56,179 nt of DNA from Candidatus Sumerlaeota bacterium (GCA_016931035.1 JAFGFN010000054.1:1-56179), one strand, 5' to 3'; numbered from the stretch's first letter, positions 8,536 to 18,024 are shown. Program-made: numbers and translations. The notes: generated by a model from the sequence alone, not told the origin.

Positions 8536-9662
8536 AAGTCGCGATCAATGCCATCTGCGCCGAGAACCAAAGCGGAACGGGACGCTACGCCACCGAGTTG
8601 CTCGCCGCACTGGCGGAAGTCGACCGAACCAACACCTACGTGGTCTGCGCGCGCCGCAGCTCGCCGTTGGTCTCGCGCCTGAAGGAGCATCCGAACTTCG
8701 AAGTCGACGCCGTGGCGCCCGACGACCTCCCGAGACGCCACCTGTTCGAGCGTCTCGAACTCTTGGCCTGGATCGATTCGCATCACGTCGACTTGTTCCA
8801 CGGTCCCGCCTTCGTCGTCCCCGCGCGCTGCCGAGTCCCTTCCGTGGTGACGATCCACGACCTGGTCTTCAAACTCTTTCCCCGCACCGTCCCGATCTCG
8901 CGACGCTACTACTACCGGACGGCGATCCCCCGCTCGATTCAGGCGGCCTCGCGGATCCTGGCCGACTCGCGGTGCACCGCGCGCGACTTGGCGGAACGCA
9001 TGGGCGCGGAGCCGGCGCGGATCTCGGTGGTTCCGCTGGGGGTAGGACTGCGGTTCTTCGCCGAGCCCGAGACGCAACAGGCGTACTGGGCGCGAACCCG
9101 CCTCCACCTTCCGGACCGGTACTGGATCACGGTCGGCACGTTGGAGCCTCGAAAGAACCTCTCTCGCCTCTTGAAAGCGTACTCCCTCCTGAGCGCTCGT
9201 CGGTCCGCGCCTCCGCTCGTGATCGTCGGACGAAAAGGTTGGGGCGTGTCGGGCCTCGAGCGCCAAGTCTCGCGACTCGGGCTGCGCGACCGCGTTCGTT
9301 TCGTCGGTTTCGTGAGCGACGGCGAGCTCCCCATCCTCTACCGCCTGGCCTCGGGGTTCGTTTGCGTCTCGCTCTACGAAGGCTTCGGCCTTCCGGTTCT
9401 CGAGGCGATGGCCGCCGGCGTCCCCGTCGTCGCGTCGGATTCGTCGTCCATCCCGGAGGTGACGGGAAACGTGGCGACGCTGGTGAACCCCCTCGATCCC
9501 GAGGCCATCGCTCAAGGCATCGAGCAAGTCCTGAACGCCCCGGAGGAGGAAACTCGCGCCAGAATCGAAGCGGGCCGCGAGCGGGCACGGACGTTCAGTT
9601 GGCGCTCGACGGCGGAGCGGACCTTGGCCGTCTACGAATCGCTGTATTCATTGGGACTCTGA
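8532..9662 (+). CDS. Glycosyltransferase family 4 protein
   Basis: A 376-residue GT-B enzyme. The N-terminal domain begins MKVAINAICAENQSGTGRYA, the Gly-rich acceptor-side loop of GT4. The C-terminal domain has TVGTLEPRKNLSRLLKAY and the nucleotide-sugar motif E-x7-E in EGFGLPVLEAMAAG, followed by TLVNPLDPEAIA. It transfers a sugar from a nucleotide donor, probably to a lipid-linked or surface glycan. The ATG overlaps the stop of the membrane glycosyltransferase upstream by four bases. It is the last gene of the rightward cluster, since a new promoter follows. Confidence 0.9.
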   Translation: MKVAINAICAENQSGTGRYATELLAALAEVDRTNTYVVCARRSSPLVSRLKEHPNFEVDAVAPDDLPRRHLFERLELLAWIDSHHVDLFHGPAFVVPARCRVPSVVTIHDLVFKLFPRTVPISRRYYYRTAIPRSIQAASRILADSRCTARDLAERMGAEPARISVVPLGVGLRFFAEPETQQAYWARTRLHLPDRYWITVGTLEPRKNLSRLLKAYSLLSARRSAPPLVIVGRKGWGVSGLERQVSRLGLRDRVRFVGFVSDGELPILYRLASGFVCVSLYEGFGLPVLEAMAAGVPVVASDSSSIPEVTGNVATLVNPLDPEAIAQGIEQVLNAPEEETRARIEAGRERARTFSWRSTAERTLAVYESLYSLGL

Positions 9663-9689
9663 AGAATCCAACCCACGCCACCGAGATCG

Positions 9690-9720
9690 TTGACAAAGAC
9701 GGGGGCGGATCGTGTAGTAT
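9690..9720 (+). promoter_or_regulatory. Predicted promoter for the TPR protein gene
   Basis: TTGACA (9690-9695), 19-bp spacer, TAGTAT (9715-9720). The -35 is perfect, but the spacer is longer than the usual 17. Confidence 0.45.
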
Positions 9721-9816
9721 GGGGACGGATGAGATGCAAGCCGCACGATGCACCCGCCCCGAAGAAGATCGCGGAAGATTGTTCGTCCAATACCCAGAGG
9801 ATGGGAGGAACGGGAA

Positions 9817-11484
9817 ATGAGGAGTGTATCGAGAAACGTGTTCTGCGAAGTCCTCGCAATGCTGACGCTGACCGTCCTCGCTCCGGCTGCACGGGCCGAC
9901 ATCGTCATTCTCACGACCGGTGAACGGTTCGAGGGGATCATCGTCCAGTCCCAGAGCGACTCCGAGTCGGTGCTCTTCCGCGACAGCCGCGGCGAGGTCA
10001 AGTTCTCGCGGGACCGAATCCGTTCGATCGAAGACGAACCCGACGCGGTGGATTGGATGAAACTGGGAGACCAGAACCTCTCGCGCGGGCGATACGAAGC
10101 GGCGCTCGAGGCGTATCGTGCGTCTTTGACCTACGACCCCACGGACGCGAAGGTGCAAGAGAGAATCGATCAGACCGAAACGGCGATCCATCGCGTGGAC
10201 GACAAGAACCGCCTGGGACAGTTGCAGGCCATCGACGCGCTGCTCGACCAGACCGCCAAGGACATCGAGGAACGCCGCTACGCCCGGGCCGAAGACGCGC
10301 TAACGACCCGAATTCTGGTCCTCGGCCCTTCGCTCGAGCAGAAGAAACGGATCTTGGACCTGACCAAGACCCTTCACCGGGAATGGGCGAACGACTGGCT
10401 CGACCGGCTCGAGCCGACTTCGGCGGCGGATCACTTCCAACAACTTCTGAAGCTCGATCCGACCGACGAGGATTCCTATAGAAAACTGGTCCAGATTTGG
10501 GGCGGCATGTCGGAAAAAACGGGCCAGGTCGTCGAGGCCCTCAAGATGCAGCTGACGATACGCCCCGACGACAAAGAGGCCCGGCGCGAACTGGCCGACA
10601 AGTACTTCGAGCAAAAGCAATACGACCTGGCCCTCGAGCAGTACTCGATTCTCCACGACACCGGCGAGTTCAAAGGCACCATGATCGAGGCCCGAATGGC
10701 CGACTGCCTCACCGTCCTCTACCGGAACGCGGCGAGCGACAAGGACTTCGACAAGGCCGTGGAACTCTACAAAAGGCTCAAGATCTACTCGCCCATCGCC
10801 GGCGACGACACCCTTCACGAACTCGAATTCTATCGCGACGCACTCGAGGCCGGCGCGGATAACGTGCCGGAGCGCGTGAGACTGGCCTTGCTCGCCCGTT
10901 CGCAGGGGCTGAACACCCTGGCGTTCAACGAGATCAACCGTCTCAAGACGCAGTTCCCCGACAACGCCCAGGTGAACGCGGCCTTGAAGTCGTGGGCCGA
11001 CGAGTTGCTTGCCCAGGCGCAGAACGCATTCAAATCCATGCGTTACCAGGACGCCACGATGCTGGCGTCGCGATGCAAGAAAGAATACGGCTTCTTCCAG
11101 GATATCGACCTAGAATGCACCAAGATCATCAACAACTCCCAGGTCGAACTCGAACGCGAACGCCTGGAGAAAAGCAAGATGGCGCTCGAATACAAAAAGA
11201 ACGGCGACGCGAACCTGCAGAAGGGCCTCTACTACGTCGAGAACATGAAGGACACCGAGCGGTCGAATCCCAACGTCTATGTCGTGAGCGACAAACAACA
11301 GGCCATCAAGCACTTCCAACTCGCTCTGGACTGGTACAACAGGGCGTTGAACGAATCGACCGGACTGGACAACGTCACCCGCCAGGAAATCAACGAGAGC
11401 GTCTCGACCGTTCAGACCTACCTCGCCGCGCTGACCAGCAACAAACCCATGCCGAGCATTCCGCGCACCGGCCGGGTCCGCTGA
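9817..11484 (+). CDS. Secreted tetratricopeptide-repeat protein
   Basis: About 555 residues from the ATG at 9817, chosen because GGGAGG lies eight bases upstream and a clean signal peptide follows (FCEVLAMLTLTVLAPAARA). The mature N-terminus (DIVILTTGERFEGIIVQSQS, then a motif ending DRIRSIEDE) is a small beta domain common at the head of exported TPR proteins. Helical repeats with TPR spacing follow, such as LGDQNLSRGRYEAALEAYRA and ELADKYFEQKQYDLALEQYS. It probably acts as a periplasmic scaffold. It has its own promoter and a hairpin terminator, so it is likely monocistronic. The partner is unknown. Confidence 0.75.
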   Translation: MRSVSRNVFCEVLAMLTLTVLAPAARADIVILTTGERFEGIIVQSQSDSESVLFRDSRGEVKFSRDRIRSIEDEPDAVDWMKLGDQNLSRGRYEAALEAYRASLTYDPTDAKVQERIDQTETAIHRVDDKNRLGQLQAIDALLDQTAKDIEERRYARAEDALTTRILVLGPSLEQKKRILDLTKTLHREWANDWLDRLEPTSAADHFQQLLKLDPTDEDSYRKLVQIWGGMSEKTGQVVEALKMQLTIRPDDKEARRELADKYFEQKQYDLALEQYSILHDTGEFKGTMIEARMADCLTVLYRNAASDKDFDKAVELYKRLKIYSPIAGDDTLHELEFYRDALEAGADNVPERVRLALLARSQGLNTLAFNEINRLKTQFPDNAQVNAALKSWADELLAQAQNAFKSMRYQDATMLASRCKKEYGFFQDIDLECTKIINNSQVELERERLEKSKMALEYKKNGDANLQKGLYYVENMKDTERSNPNVYVVSDKQQAIKHFQLALDWYNRALNESTGLDNVTRQEINESVSTVQTYLAALTSNKPMPSIPRTGRVR

Positions 11485-11520
11485 TCCGATCCCGACACTT
11501 CCCGTCACGCAATACACTTG

Positions 11521-11547
11521 AGGGGCAGGTCTTTCGGACCTGCCCCT
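11521..11547. terminator. Bidirectional hairpin terminator between convergent genes
   Basis: Perfect 11-bp stem AGGGGCAGGTC / GACCTGCCCCT with a 5-nt loop, between the convergent TPR and DAHP synthase genes. The T tract is weak, so it might instead be a REP-type palindrome. Confidence 0.55.
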
Positions 11548-11601
11548 CGTCTGCTTCCCGAGCCGTGCTCCCGGAAACCGGGAATTCTCAAGCCCGAAAC
11601 C

Positions 11602-12618
11602 CTAGGGCACGTTGCGGTCGACGGCCGGAGCCAACCGGCGCAGACTCTGCATCAACTCCGCAAACTTGGTCGGCTTGAGCGATTGAGGCCCGTCGGACGA
11701 GGCGTGGGCCGGATCGGGATGAACCTCGATAATCAGTCCGTCGGCGCCCGCCGCGACGGCGGCCAACGCCATCGACGCGACGTAGCGCCAGTGACCGGTC
11801 CCGTGACTCGGATCGACCACGATGGGGAGATGGCTCAGACCGCGTACGACGGGGATCAGACTCAGGTCGAGAGTGAAGCGCGTGGCGTTCTCGAACGTCC
11901 GGATTCCCCGTTCGCACAGAACCAGGTTGTAGTTGCCTTCCGACAGAATGTACTCGGCCGCCATCAGGTATTCCTCGACCGTCGTGGCCATGCCCCGCTT
12001 GAGAAGAATCGGCTTGTTGGTCCGGCCCGCGCATTGGAGCAACGCGAAGTTCTGGGCGTTTCGCGCTCCGATCTGGATCATGTCGGTGTATTCGCAGATC
12101 AGATCGACGTCGGCCACGCTTACGAGTTCCGTGACGACGCGCAGACCCGTTTCGTCGGCGGCGGCCCGCATCATCGACAACCCGCGCTCGCGCAACCCTT
12201 GGAAGCTGTAGGGCGAGGTGCGAGGCTTGAACGCGCCGCCCCGGAGGAATTGCGCTCCCTGCGCCTTGACCGCGCGGGCCACCTCGAGAATCTGTTCTTC
12301 CGACTCGATCGAGCAAGGGCCCGCCATGACAACGATGTCCGTCGCGCCGATCGCGACCCCGCGCACATCGACGACGGTTTTTTCCTTTTTCAATTCCCTC
12401 CCCACGAGCTTGTAGGGCTTGAGAATCGGAACCACCGCCTCGACGCCGGGCATCGTCTCGAGAGATTCGAGCGGCGTCTTGTCCTCGTGGCCGACGCAAC
12501 CGATCACGGTGCGTTCGACCCCGAAGATCGGATGGGTCTTGTAGCCCAGTTCCTCGATGCGGCGGCAGACCGCCTCGAACTTCTCGCGACTCGCGCCGCG
12601 TTCCATGACGACGATCAT
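11602..12618 (-). CDS. aroF: 3-deoxy-7-phosphoheptulonate (DAHP) synthase
   Basis: A 338-residue type I-beta DAHP synthase, which condenses phosphoenolpyruvate and erythrose 4-phosphate in the first step of the shikimate pathway. Residues 1-70 (starting MIVVMERGASREKFEAV) form the ferredoxin-like regulatory domain of the Thermotoga type, used for feedback control by aromatic amino acids. The catalytic barrel has MAGPCSIESEEQ, GGAFKPRTSPYSFQG, KRGMATTVEEYL, CERGIRTFE, DPSHGTGH and the metal-site stretch EVHPDPAHASSDGPQSL. It lies 11 bp after the HD hydrolase stop and is the last gene of the left-reading phoH operon. The symbol aroF follows common usage for this type. Confidence 0.95.
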   Translation of the reverse strand: MIVVMERGASREKFEAVCRRIEELGYKTHPIFGVERTVIGCVGHEDKTPLESLETMPGVEAVVPILKPYKLVGRELKKEKTVVDVRGVAIGATDIVVMAGPCSIESEEQILEVARAVKAQGAQFLRGGAFKPRTSPYSFQGLRERGLSMMRAAADETGLRVVTELVSVADVDLICEYTDMIQIGARNAQNFALLQCAGRTNKPILLKRGMATTVEEYLMAAEYILSEGNYNLVLCERGIRTFENATRFTLDLSLIPVVRGLSHLPIVVDPSHGTGHWRYVASMALAAVAAGADGLIIEVHPDPAHASSDGPQSLKPTKFAELMQSLRRLAPAVDRNVP

Positions 12619-12629
12619 ATCGGTGCCTT

Positions 12630-14978
12630 TCAGGCTTCGGCGCGTTCCAGACGGTCCCGCGCCACGCTGGGCGCGGCGGGGCCGCTCAGCGAAGGTTTCG
12701 AGGGATACTTGACCCGGTGGTGGAACCGGCCGAGCAGGGTCTTCACGAACGACTCGCGAATCAGGTGCAAGTCGCGCAGGGTCAACTCGCACTCGTCGAA
12801 CTGGCCGTCGTTGAATCGGTCGGAAACGTTCTTCTTCACAACCATGCGCAACTCGTCTTCGTTGACGCTGAGCGACGTGAATCGACTCGTCACCGTCGCC
12901 TCCACCGTATCGGCCAGCATCACGATCGCGGTCTCGACCGATTGCGGCTTCGGACCCGGATAACGGAAATCGTCCTCGCGCACGGGATCGGTGCTCTCGG
13001 AATTCTCGAAGCGCTTGAGCGCCTCGTGATAGAAATAGGAGATGATGGTCGTGCCCTGGTGCTCGGGGATGAAGTCGATCACGCGTTGAGGCAATCGGTG
13101 CTGGCGCGCCAAATCGATGCCAGCTTTGACGTGATTCTTGATCACCATCGCGCTCATGTAGGGAGAGATCTTGCCGTGAAGGCTCTTCTCTTCGAGCGTG
13201 ATTTGGTTTTCGCCGAAATAGGTGGGCTTCAGGATCTTGCCGATGTCGTGGTAGTAAGCGCCCGCGCGCACAAGCAGATAGTTGGCGTCGATGGCCTTGG
13301 CCGCCGCCTCGCTGAGCTTGCACACGCTGAGCGAATGTTGATACGAACCCGGCGCCTTCTCCTCGAGCTCTTGCAGAAGAGGATGATCCAATCCCGTCAA
13401 CTCGAGCAGGCGAATGTCGGTCACCACCCCAAACGCGTGTTCGAACACGACCAGGCTCGGCGCGGCCAAAACCCCGCAGGCGAGTCCGTTGATCACGCCC
13501 GCAAACATGAGGTCGAATCGCAACGCGCGCGGATCGTCGATGAAGTTGACCAGGAGAATCACGACGGCGTTGACGACCCCGACGATCAAACCGGCTCCCA
13601 GAACCGCTCGACGTTCCTTGACCGTCGTCAGCGCGGTGACGGCGGCGTATCCTCCCAAGAGAGAAGTCAGGAAGACCTTGAAATCCAAACCCGTCGGGAT
13701 CGCGAAAGCCAGGCTGCCCACGATCACGAGAACGAGGGCCGTCCGCGCGTCGAGAATGATCACCCCCAGCATTCCGATCAGACCGGCCGGGAAGAGGTAG
13801 GGCGCCGCGGCCTGGGATCGAACGGTCTCGATCGAAAGACGCCCCAGGGCCAGAGAAAACAGGACGGGGAGAGAAACCAGGAGGATGTTGCGCGTATTGA
13901 AGCTGAGGTCCGACCGGAATTGGCGAACGTAATAGAAGACCAGTCCGCACAGCAGAATGATCACGAGGGCCACCGCGAACAGACGTTTAAGCAACGTCTC
14001 ATGCTCGGCCTCATACATTCGGTCGATCAAATACCCCTCTTCCGGCCCAATGGTTCGGCCTTGAGGAACGAGTATCGAACCCTTCTCATACGCAATCAGG
14101 GGGTTCAAGGCCGCGAGGTCCGATTGGAGTCGTCTCTCCGTCTTCTCAGGCAAGAACACGATATTGGGCCGGGCGAAACGGGCGACCAGTTGCGCAACGA
14201 GGGACGCGTCTTCGGCGCTCAAGCCCTGGATCGCGGAATCGCGACCCAATCGGTCCTCGACGAACTGCGCCACGTCGCCCAGCCCGGTCAGGTCGTCCGC
14301 GTCGATACGAACGCCGCGCGGCGTCGCCAGATCGATCCGCCCCTGCCCGCCGCGTTCGCCGAAAACGTCGAGATCCTCCACGACGCCGCGCTGGACATAA
14401 ACCGCTTCGAGAGACCAACCGACGGCCTCTTCGAGTTTGGCCGGATCCTTGGCGAGAAGGAGTCCGGAGGCCAGAGCCCCGCCGGTGTCCACTCCCAACT
14501 TCTCAGCCGACCACTTGGCCAGATCCAGCCCCAGATCCGACGGCGCTCGCTCCGGGTAGTTCGTCGACAAGTAGTCGGCCCGCTCCAGAAATTCCTTCAC
14601 ACTCCGGGCCACTAACGCCTGCGCCGACTTGTCGTACCTATAGCAGAACTTGGACCGAGCCAGGATTTCCTCTTCCAAGCGCTCGCGCTCGGCGACGTCG
14701 GGAACGGAAAACGTCACGGCGGCGCGGATGTTGCCGACGGCCTTGCCGCCCGAGATCGGCTCGGGGGCGCGGTGAACGAGCGCCGGCACCGCCAAAAGAA
14801 CGGCGACCAGAAAGACCGCGCCCAACGCGACCCAGCGCGTGGCTCGATCAGCCAAACGAACCGTTCGGCTTTCCGAAACGTCGGACTTGCGGGCCGTCGC
14901 GGGTTTCGCGACCACCACGGTCTTCGTGTCGGGATGCCCGTTTTGTCCGCTACGGCGATTCGTCTTGCCCGGAGGCAT
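12630..14978 (-). CDS. 7TM-HD family cyclic dinucleotide phosphodiesterase (PgpH-like)
   Basis: About 782 residues. The order is: cytoplasmic basic N-terminus, one membrane helix (WVALGAVFLVAVLLAVPALV), a large extracellular 7TMR-HDED domain, seven membrane helices, and a cytoplasmic HD domain with SYQHSLSVCKLSEAA, the HD pair in YYHDIGKI, and the downstream IPEHQGTTIISYFYHEAL. Listeria PgpH of this architecture hydrolyses c-di-AMP. The start is ambiguous: a GTG at 15002 overlaps the phoH stop, but the ATG at 14978 has a good AAAGGGAG site, so I chose it. PhoH followed by the 7TM-HD gene is a conserved order in many phyla (often with ybeY, not seen here). Confidence 0.92.
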   Translation of the reverse strand: MPPGKTNRRSGQNGHPDTKTVVVAKPATARKSDVSESRTVRLADRATRWVALGAVFLVAVLLAVPALVHRAPEPISGGKAVGNIRAAVTFSVPDVAERERLEEEILARSKFCYRYDKSAQALVARSVKEFLERADYLSTNYPERAPSDLGLDLAKWSAEKLGVDTGGALASGLLLAKDPAKLEEAVGWSLEAVYVQRGVVEDLDVFGERGGQGRIDLATPRGVRIDADDLTGLGDVAQFVEDRLGRDSAIQGLSAEDASLVAQLVARFARPNIVFLPEKTERRLQSDLAALNPLIAYEKGSILVPQGRTIGPEEGYLIDRMYEAEHETLLKRLFAVALVIILLCGLVFYYVRQFRSDLSFNTRNILLVSLPVLFSLALGRLSIETVRSQAAAPYLFPAGLIGMLGVIILDARTALVLVIVGSLAFAIPTGLDFKVFLTSLLGGYAAVTALTTVKERRAVLGAGLIVGVVNAVVILLVNFIDDPRALRFDLMFAGVINGLACGVLAAPSLVVFEHAFGVVTDIRLLELTGLDHPLLQELEEKAPGSYQHSLSVCKLSEAAAKAIDANYLLVRAGAYYHDIGKILKPTYFGENQITLEEKSLHGKISPYMSAMVIKNHVKAGIDLARQHRLPQRVIDFIPEHQGTTIISYFYHEALKRFENSESTDPVREDDFRYPGPKPQSVETAIVMLADTVEATVTSRFTSLSVNEDELRMVVKKNVSDRFNDGQFDECELTLRDLHLIRESFVKTLLGRFHHRVKYPSKPSLSGPAAPSVARDRLERAEA

Positions 14979-14998
14979 GAAACTCCCTTTCTCTCGGC

Positions 14999-16027
14999 TC
15001 ACGGCCTCTTGCCGGCACGCTCATAGGCTCGCACGATCTTCTGAACCAGGGCGTGCCGGACTACGTCGCGTTCGCTGAACCGAACGAACTCGATTCCCGT
15101 GATCTCGCGCAACACCTTTTGCGCATGCACCAGGCCCGAAGTCTTTCCCTCGGGCAGGTCGATCTGCGTGATGTCGCCCGTGACGACGGCGCGCGAGTTG
15201 ACTCCCAGGCGAGTGAGAAACATCTTCATCTGTTCAACGGTCGTATTCTGGCCCTCGTCGAGAATGACGAACGACTCGTTCAGAGTCCGTCCTCGCATGA
15301 AGGCCAACGGGGCGATCTCGATAATGCCCGTCTCCAAGTAGTCTTTGACCTTCTCCGGGTCCATCATGTCGTAGAGCGCGTCGTACAGCGGCCGCACGAA
15401 CGGGTCGAACTTCGCCGCAATGTCCCCGGGCAAGAATCCCAGACGCTCGCCCGCTTCCACCGCGGGACGCACCAGGACGATACGGCGGACGACCCCTTGG
15501 GCAAGATGCCACACCGCCATCGCCACGGCCAGGTAGGTCTTGCCCGTACCGGCCGGACCCGTGGACATGACGATGTCCGCGTGGCGAATAGCATCGATGT
15601 AGCGCTTCTGACCGCGGGTCAGGGGCGCCACATGGCGCGAGGCGCGCGGCAAGGCAATGCGGTCCAGAAAAACCGACGAAAGGCCGCCTGCCGGCTCCTC
15701 GTCGTCCTGCAAAGCCTGAATCGCCTGGTCCAGCTGTTGGTCCGTGAGGGGTTGACCGCTCTGACGCTGCACCGCGAGCAACTCCCTGAGCGCCTGCATG
15801 GCGCGCTCGACGTCCTGCGCCTCTCCCAGAGCGACGATCTCGGTGCCTCGCGTCAGGATCTCGGCCTTGAGTCCCGTCTGCAAGCGCCGGATCTTGCGGT
15901 CGTTGCGGCCGCAGAAGGAGAGAACTTCGCTTCGATCCAGGACCAGAGATTGTTCAGTCGGTCGACTCAATCCGTACGTCCCTACAACGCTTCTCGAAAG
16001 TCCCGTCCGAAAAGGAAATCGCTCCAT
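14999..16027 (-). CDS. phoH: PhoH-like P-loop ATPase
   Basis: A 342-residue PhoH-family ATPase, usually tied to RNA metabolism and 16S rRNA maturation. It has an N-terminal KH-like region (IRRLQTGLKAEILTRGTEIVALG), Walker A GPAGTGKTYLAVAMA, Walker B ESFVILDEGQN and sensor VTGDITQIDLP. The frame is open to an ATG at 16267 that has GAAGGG and a predicted promoter just upstream. However, the extra 80 residues show codons unlike the genome (many A/T third bases) and no family likeness, so I start at the ATG at 16027; even a TTG slightly further down is possible. The downstream HD hydrolase and aroF are co-transcribed. Confidence 0.88.
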   Translation of the reverse strand: MERFPFRTGLSRSVVGTYGLSRPTEQSLVLDRSEVLSFCGRNDRKIRRLQTGLKAEILTRGTEIVALGEAQDVERAMQALRELLAVQRQSGQPLTDQQLDQAIQALQDDEEPAGGLSSVFLDRIALPRASRHVAPLTRGQKRYIDAIRHADIVMSTGPAGTGKTYLAVAMAVWHLAQGVVRRIVLVRPAVEAGERLGFLPGDIAAKFDPFVRPLYDALYDMMDPEKVKDYLETGIIEIAPLAFMRGRTLNESFVILDEGQNTTVEQMKMFLTRLGVNSRAVVTGDITQIDLPEGKTSGLVHAQKVLREITGIEFVRFSERDVVRHALVQKIVRAYERAGKRP

Positions 16028-16288
16028 GGATTGAGGAAGCGTTCTATCCGGACAGCCCCACGTCTCCGGCTTTGAAACGACGGCACGCGGAGAAAAGAAA
16101 GACGGTTCTCTCCCTCGAAAGAGGGAACCTCGGACCGCGGATTGCCGCATCCCTTTCGAAGATTGCTCCCTTCGAGGTGCGGTGCAATCCTTCTCTGCCA
16201 TGCTCGCAGGGCCCGATTGCCTGTCTGGTGCGCTATGTACCCAGCGGATGGGGACTCGGACGGACATCTAGCCCTTCCGCATCCGAGG

Positions 16289-16318
16289 AGTCTATTCCCC
16301 GGTCTCTGAACGTGTCAA
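16289..16318 (-). promoter_or_regulatory. Predicted sigma70 promoter for phoH operon
   Basis: Reading left: TTGACA (16313-16318), 18-bp spacer, TAGACT (16289-16294). The 361-bp gap 16028-16388 otherwise shows nothing I can name. With the chosen phoH start, the leader is about 250 nt. Confidence 0.6.
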
Positions 16319-16388
16319 GCGGGAAACCCTCAATGAATAGACTTCTTTATACAAACAGCGACAAAGCTAGCCCCCTGAACCCCGGCTC

Positions 16389-17333
16389 CTAAGGCTTCCA
16401 GTTCTCGATCTCGGGGGTCCATTCGCGCGTGCCGAAGCAAATCTCGCGAAAAGAGCATCTACGGCAAATCGCGCGTCGCTCGGTCATGGGGAAGTTCTCC
16501 TCCCGGGCCTCGTTCTTCTGTATCGAGGAATCGAGCGCCTCGGCCATTCTCCCAACCGAACCGAGGATGAAATCCTTGGTGTCGATCAGCTCCGAGGGGG
16601 TCGGCACGTGTTCAACGGCGCGGTCGAGCCCCAGGTAGAAGGAGATCAGGGTCTGCTTCTCAATGGGGACGCGCCATTCCTGAAAGGCGAAGAGGGCGTA
16701 GCACCCGAGCTGAGTCGTGGTCTCGTCGACTTCCTTGCCTGTCTTCCAGTCGTAAATACGCAAACCGGGGTCGCCAAGGACGGCACAGTCGATCTTGACG
16801 AACACGGGGACTTCGCCCACCTTGAAACGATCGAGCTTCTCGACGGATTTCCAGGCCTCGGGACGCAGGTCCGCCAACCGCCCAAAGAGCGTGGAGTTCA
16901 TGAAGTTGGCCAGACACGCGTAGATGCGGTCGCGAATCGCGGCCCGGTCCTCGGGCGCGATTTCGGTTCCGTAGTAGTGCTCGAAGAGGTTGACGTTGTG
17001 CTTGGGTTTCCATTGCCACTTCTTCTCGACCGACTGCATCCATTCGCGATTGAGAATGTCTCGGGCTTGTTTCTGATACCGCGTCAGCGTGTTGAGTTCG
17101 CGATTGCGCAGATCTCCCAAGATACGCTCGATGAGGCGATGAACGACATCCCCGCTCCACAGGGCCGTCCGGGTCATGTTCTTGAGACGATAGGTCAGGC
17201 GCGCGCGATCGGGAGCGTCGGGGCTCCATCCTCCCCAGTAGCCGTAGTAGGTATGGTAGTAACGGCGCCGACACTCCTCGAACGTCTTGTGCCGGGTAAA
17301 CGACCAGGAGAACTCGTTTCGGAACTCCGCCAT
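16389..17333 (-). CDS. Cas4/RecB-like PD-(D/E)XK nuclease with Fe-S cluster
   Basis: A 314-residue nuclease of the PD-(D/E)XK superfamily. The active-site block is KIDCAVLGDPGLRIYDWKTG (the family's D and ExK-type residues). Cys21 (FEECRRRYY) plus Cys290, Cys293 and Cys299 (C-x2-C-x5-C) make the 4Fe-4S staple seen in Cas4, AddB and other RecB-like nucleases. It has no helicase domain and no CRISPR genes nearby, so it is a stand-alone member, probably acting on DNA ends. Two bases separate its start from the stop of the sulfotransferase upstream, so the two genes are coupled, though their functions do not obviously match. Confidence 0.8.
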   Translation of the reverse strand: MAEFRNEFSWSFTRHKTFEECRRRYYHTYYGYWGGWSPDAPDRARLTYRLKNMTRTALWSGDVVHRLIERILGDLRNRELNTLTRYQKQARDILNREWMQSVEKKWQWKPKHNVNLFEHYYGTEIAPEDRAAIRDRIYACLANFMNSTLFGRLADLRPEAWKSVEKLDRFKVGEVPVFVKIDCAVLGDPGLRIYDWKTGKEVDETTTQLGCYALFAFQEWRVPIEKQTLISFYLGLDRAVEHVPTPSELIDTKDFILGSVGRMAEALDSSIQKNEAREENFPMTERRAICRRCSFREICFGTREWTPEIENWKP

Positions 17334-17335
17334 GA

Positions 17336-17956
17336 CTACCGGACCGTCCCGGGCCGGTTTCGGTAGAGAGAGCGGTCCACCTCCGCGGCCATCTTGGCTT
17401 CGTCCAAAGGCAACCCCAGAAACTCGCGCACACGCCGCGCGGTACCGACCGCATCCTCGATTGCGGATCGGTGTTCGACCTCGAGGAGGTCGAACCGCGT
17501 GTCGTTTTCGAGCAGATAGCGAACCTCGCGCAAATGCCGGTCATAGTGGGCCGCCATATCTCCATCCGGGACAGAGCCGGTCTCTTCGCGACGAATCTCC
17601 ATCTTCCGCTGAGACGCGAGTATCTCGCTCATGTCGCGCTGCATGAAGATCACTTGATAGCGGTTGTCTCTCGGCAGGTCGCGCAGGAGGAAGGAGATGA
17701 CCTTGACGGCCTTCCCGCGGGCGTTCCGCACCCAGGACTTGTCTGCGCCCGGCTTGTCCAGGGTTTTGACCGGTTCATATTCGAAGTACCCCTTCGGGTT
17801 GTCCTCGTCCGCCTGGCGGACGGCATCGGTGACGGCCTCGATCCCCCCGGCAACGAGCATTTTCATCATCATCGAAGTGCCCGAGCGGGGAAGGCCTGAA
17901 ACGACGATGACGGCGGGGCCGAAGCGGACTCTCCGAAACAGGCTTCCGAGGGGCAT
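17336..17956 (-). CDS. Sulfotransferase-family P-loop protein
   Basis: A 206-residue protein. The N-terminal VIVVSGLPRSGTSMMMKML is the PAPS 5'-phosphosulfate-binding loop of sulfotransferases. VIFMQRDMSEILASQRKM corresponds to the 3'-phosphate-binding region, and the C-terminal VREFLGLPLDEAKMAAEVD is family-typical. I chose the ATG at 17956 because AAGGA lies upstream and the P-loop follows closely; the frame continues to 18463 without family likeness. It probably sulfates a carbohydrate or other small acceptor. The nuclease gene follows after two bases. Confidence 0.75.
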   Translation of the reverse strand: MPLGSLFRRVRFGPAVIVVSGLPRSGTSMMMKMLVAGGIEAVTDAVRQADEDNPKGYFEYEPVKTLDKPGADKSWVRNARGKAVKVISFLLRDLPRDNRYQVIFMQRDMSEILASQRKMEIRREETGSVPDGDMAAHYDRHLREVRYLLENDTRFDLLEVEHRSAIEDAVGTARRVREFLGLPLDEAKMAAEVDRSLYRNRPGTVR

Positions 17957-17994
17957 TGCAGGAGGTCCTTTGCCGGAAAGGTGGGGGGGCAGGC

Positions 17995-18024
17995 AATGTA
18001 GCAGTCCGGGGGGAAGGCGCGCAA
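17995..18024 (-). promoter_or_regulatory. Possible promoter for the sulfotransferase-nuclease pair
   Basis: Reading left: TTGCGC (18019-18024), 18-bp spacer, TACATT (17995-18000). The -10 is good and the -35 weak. The rest of the 358-bp divergent gap up to 18314 shows no gene and no convincing rightward promoter. Confidence 0.35.
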
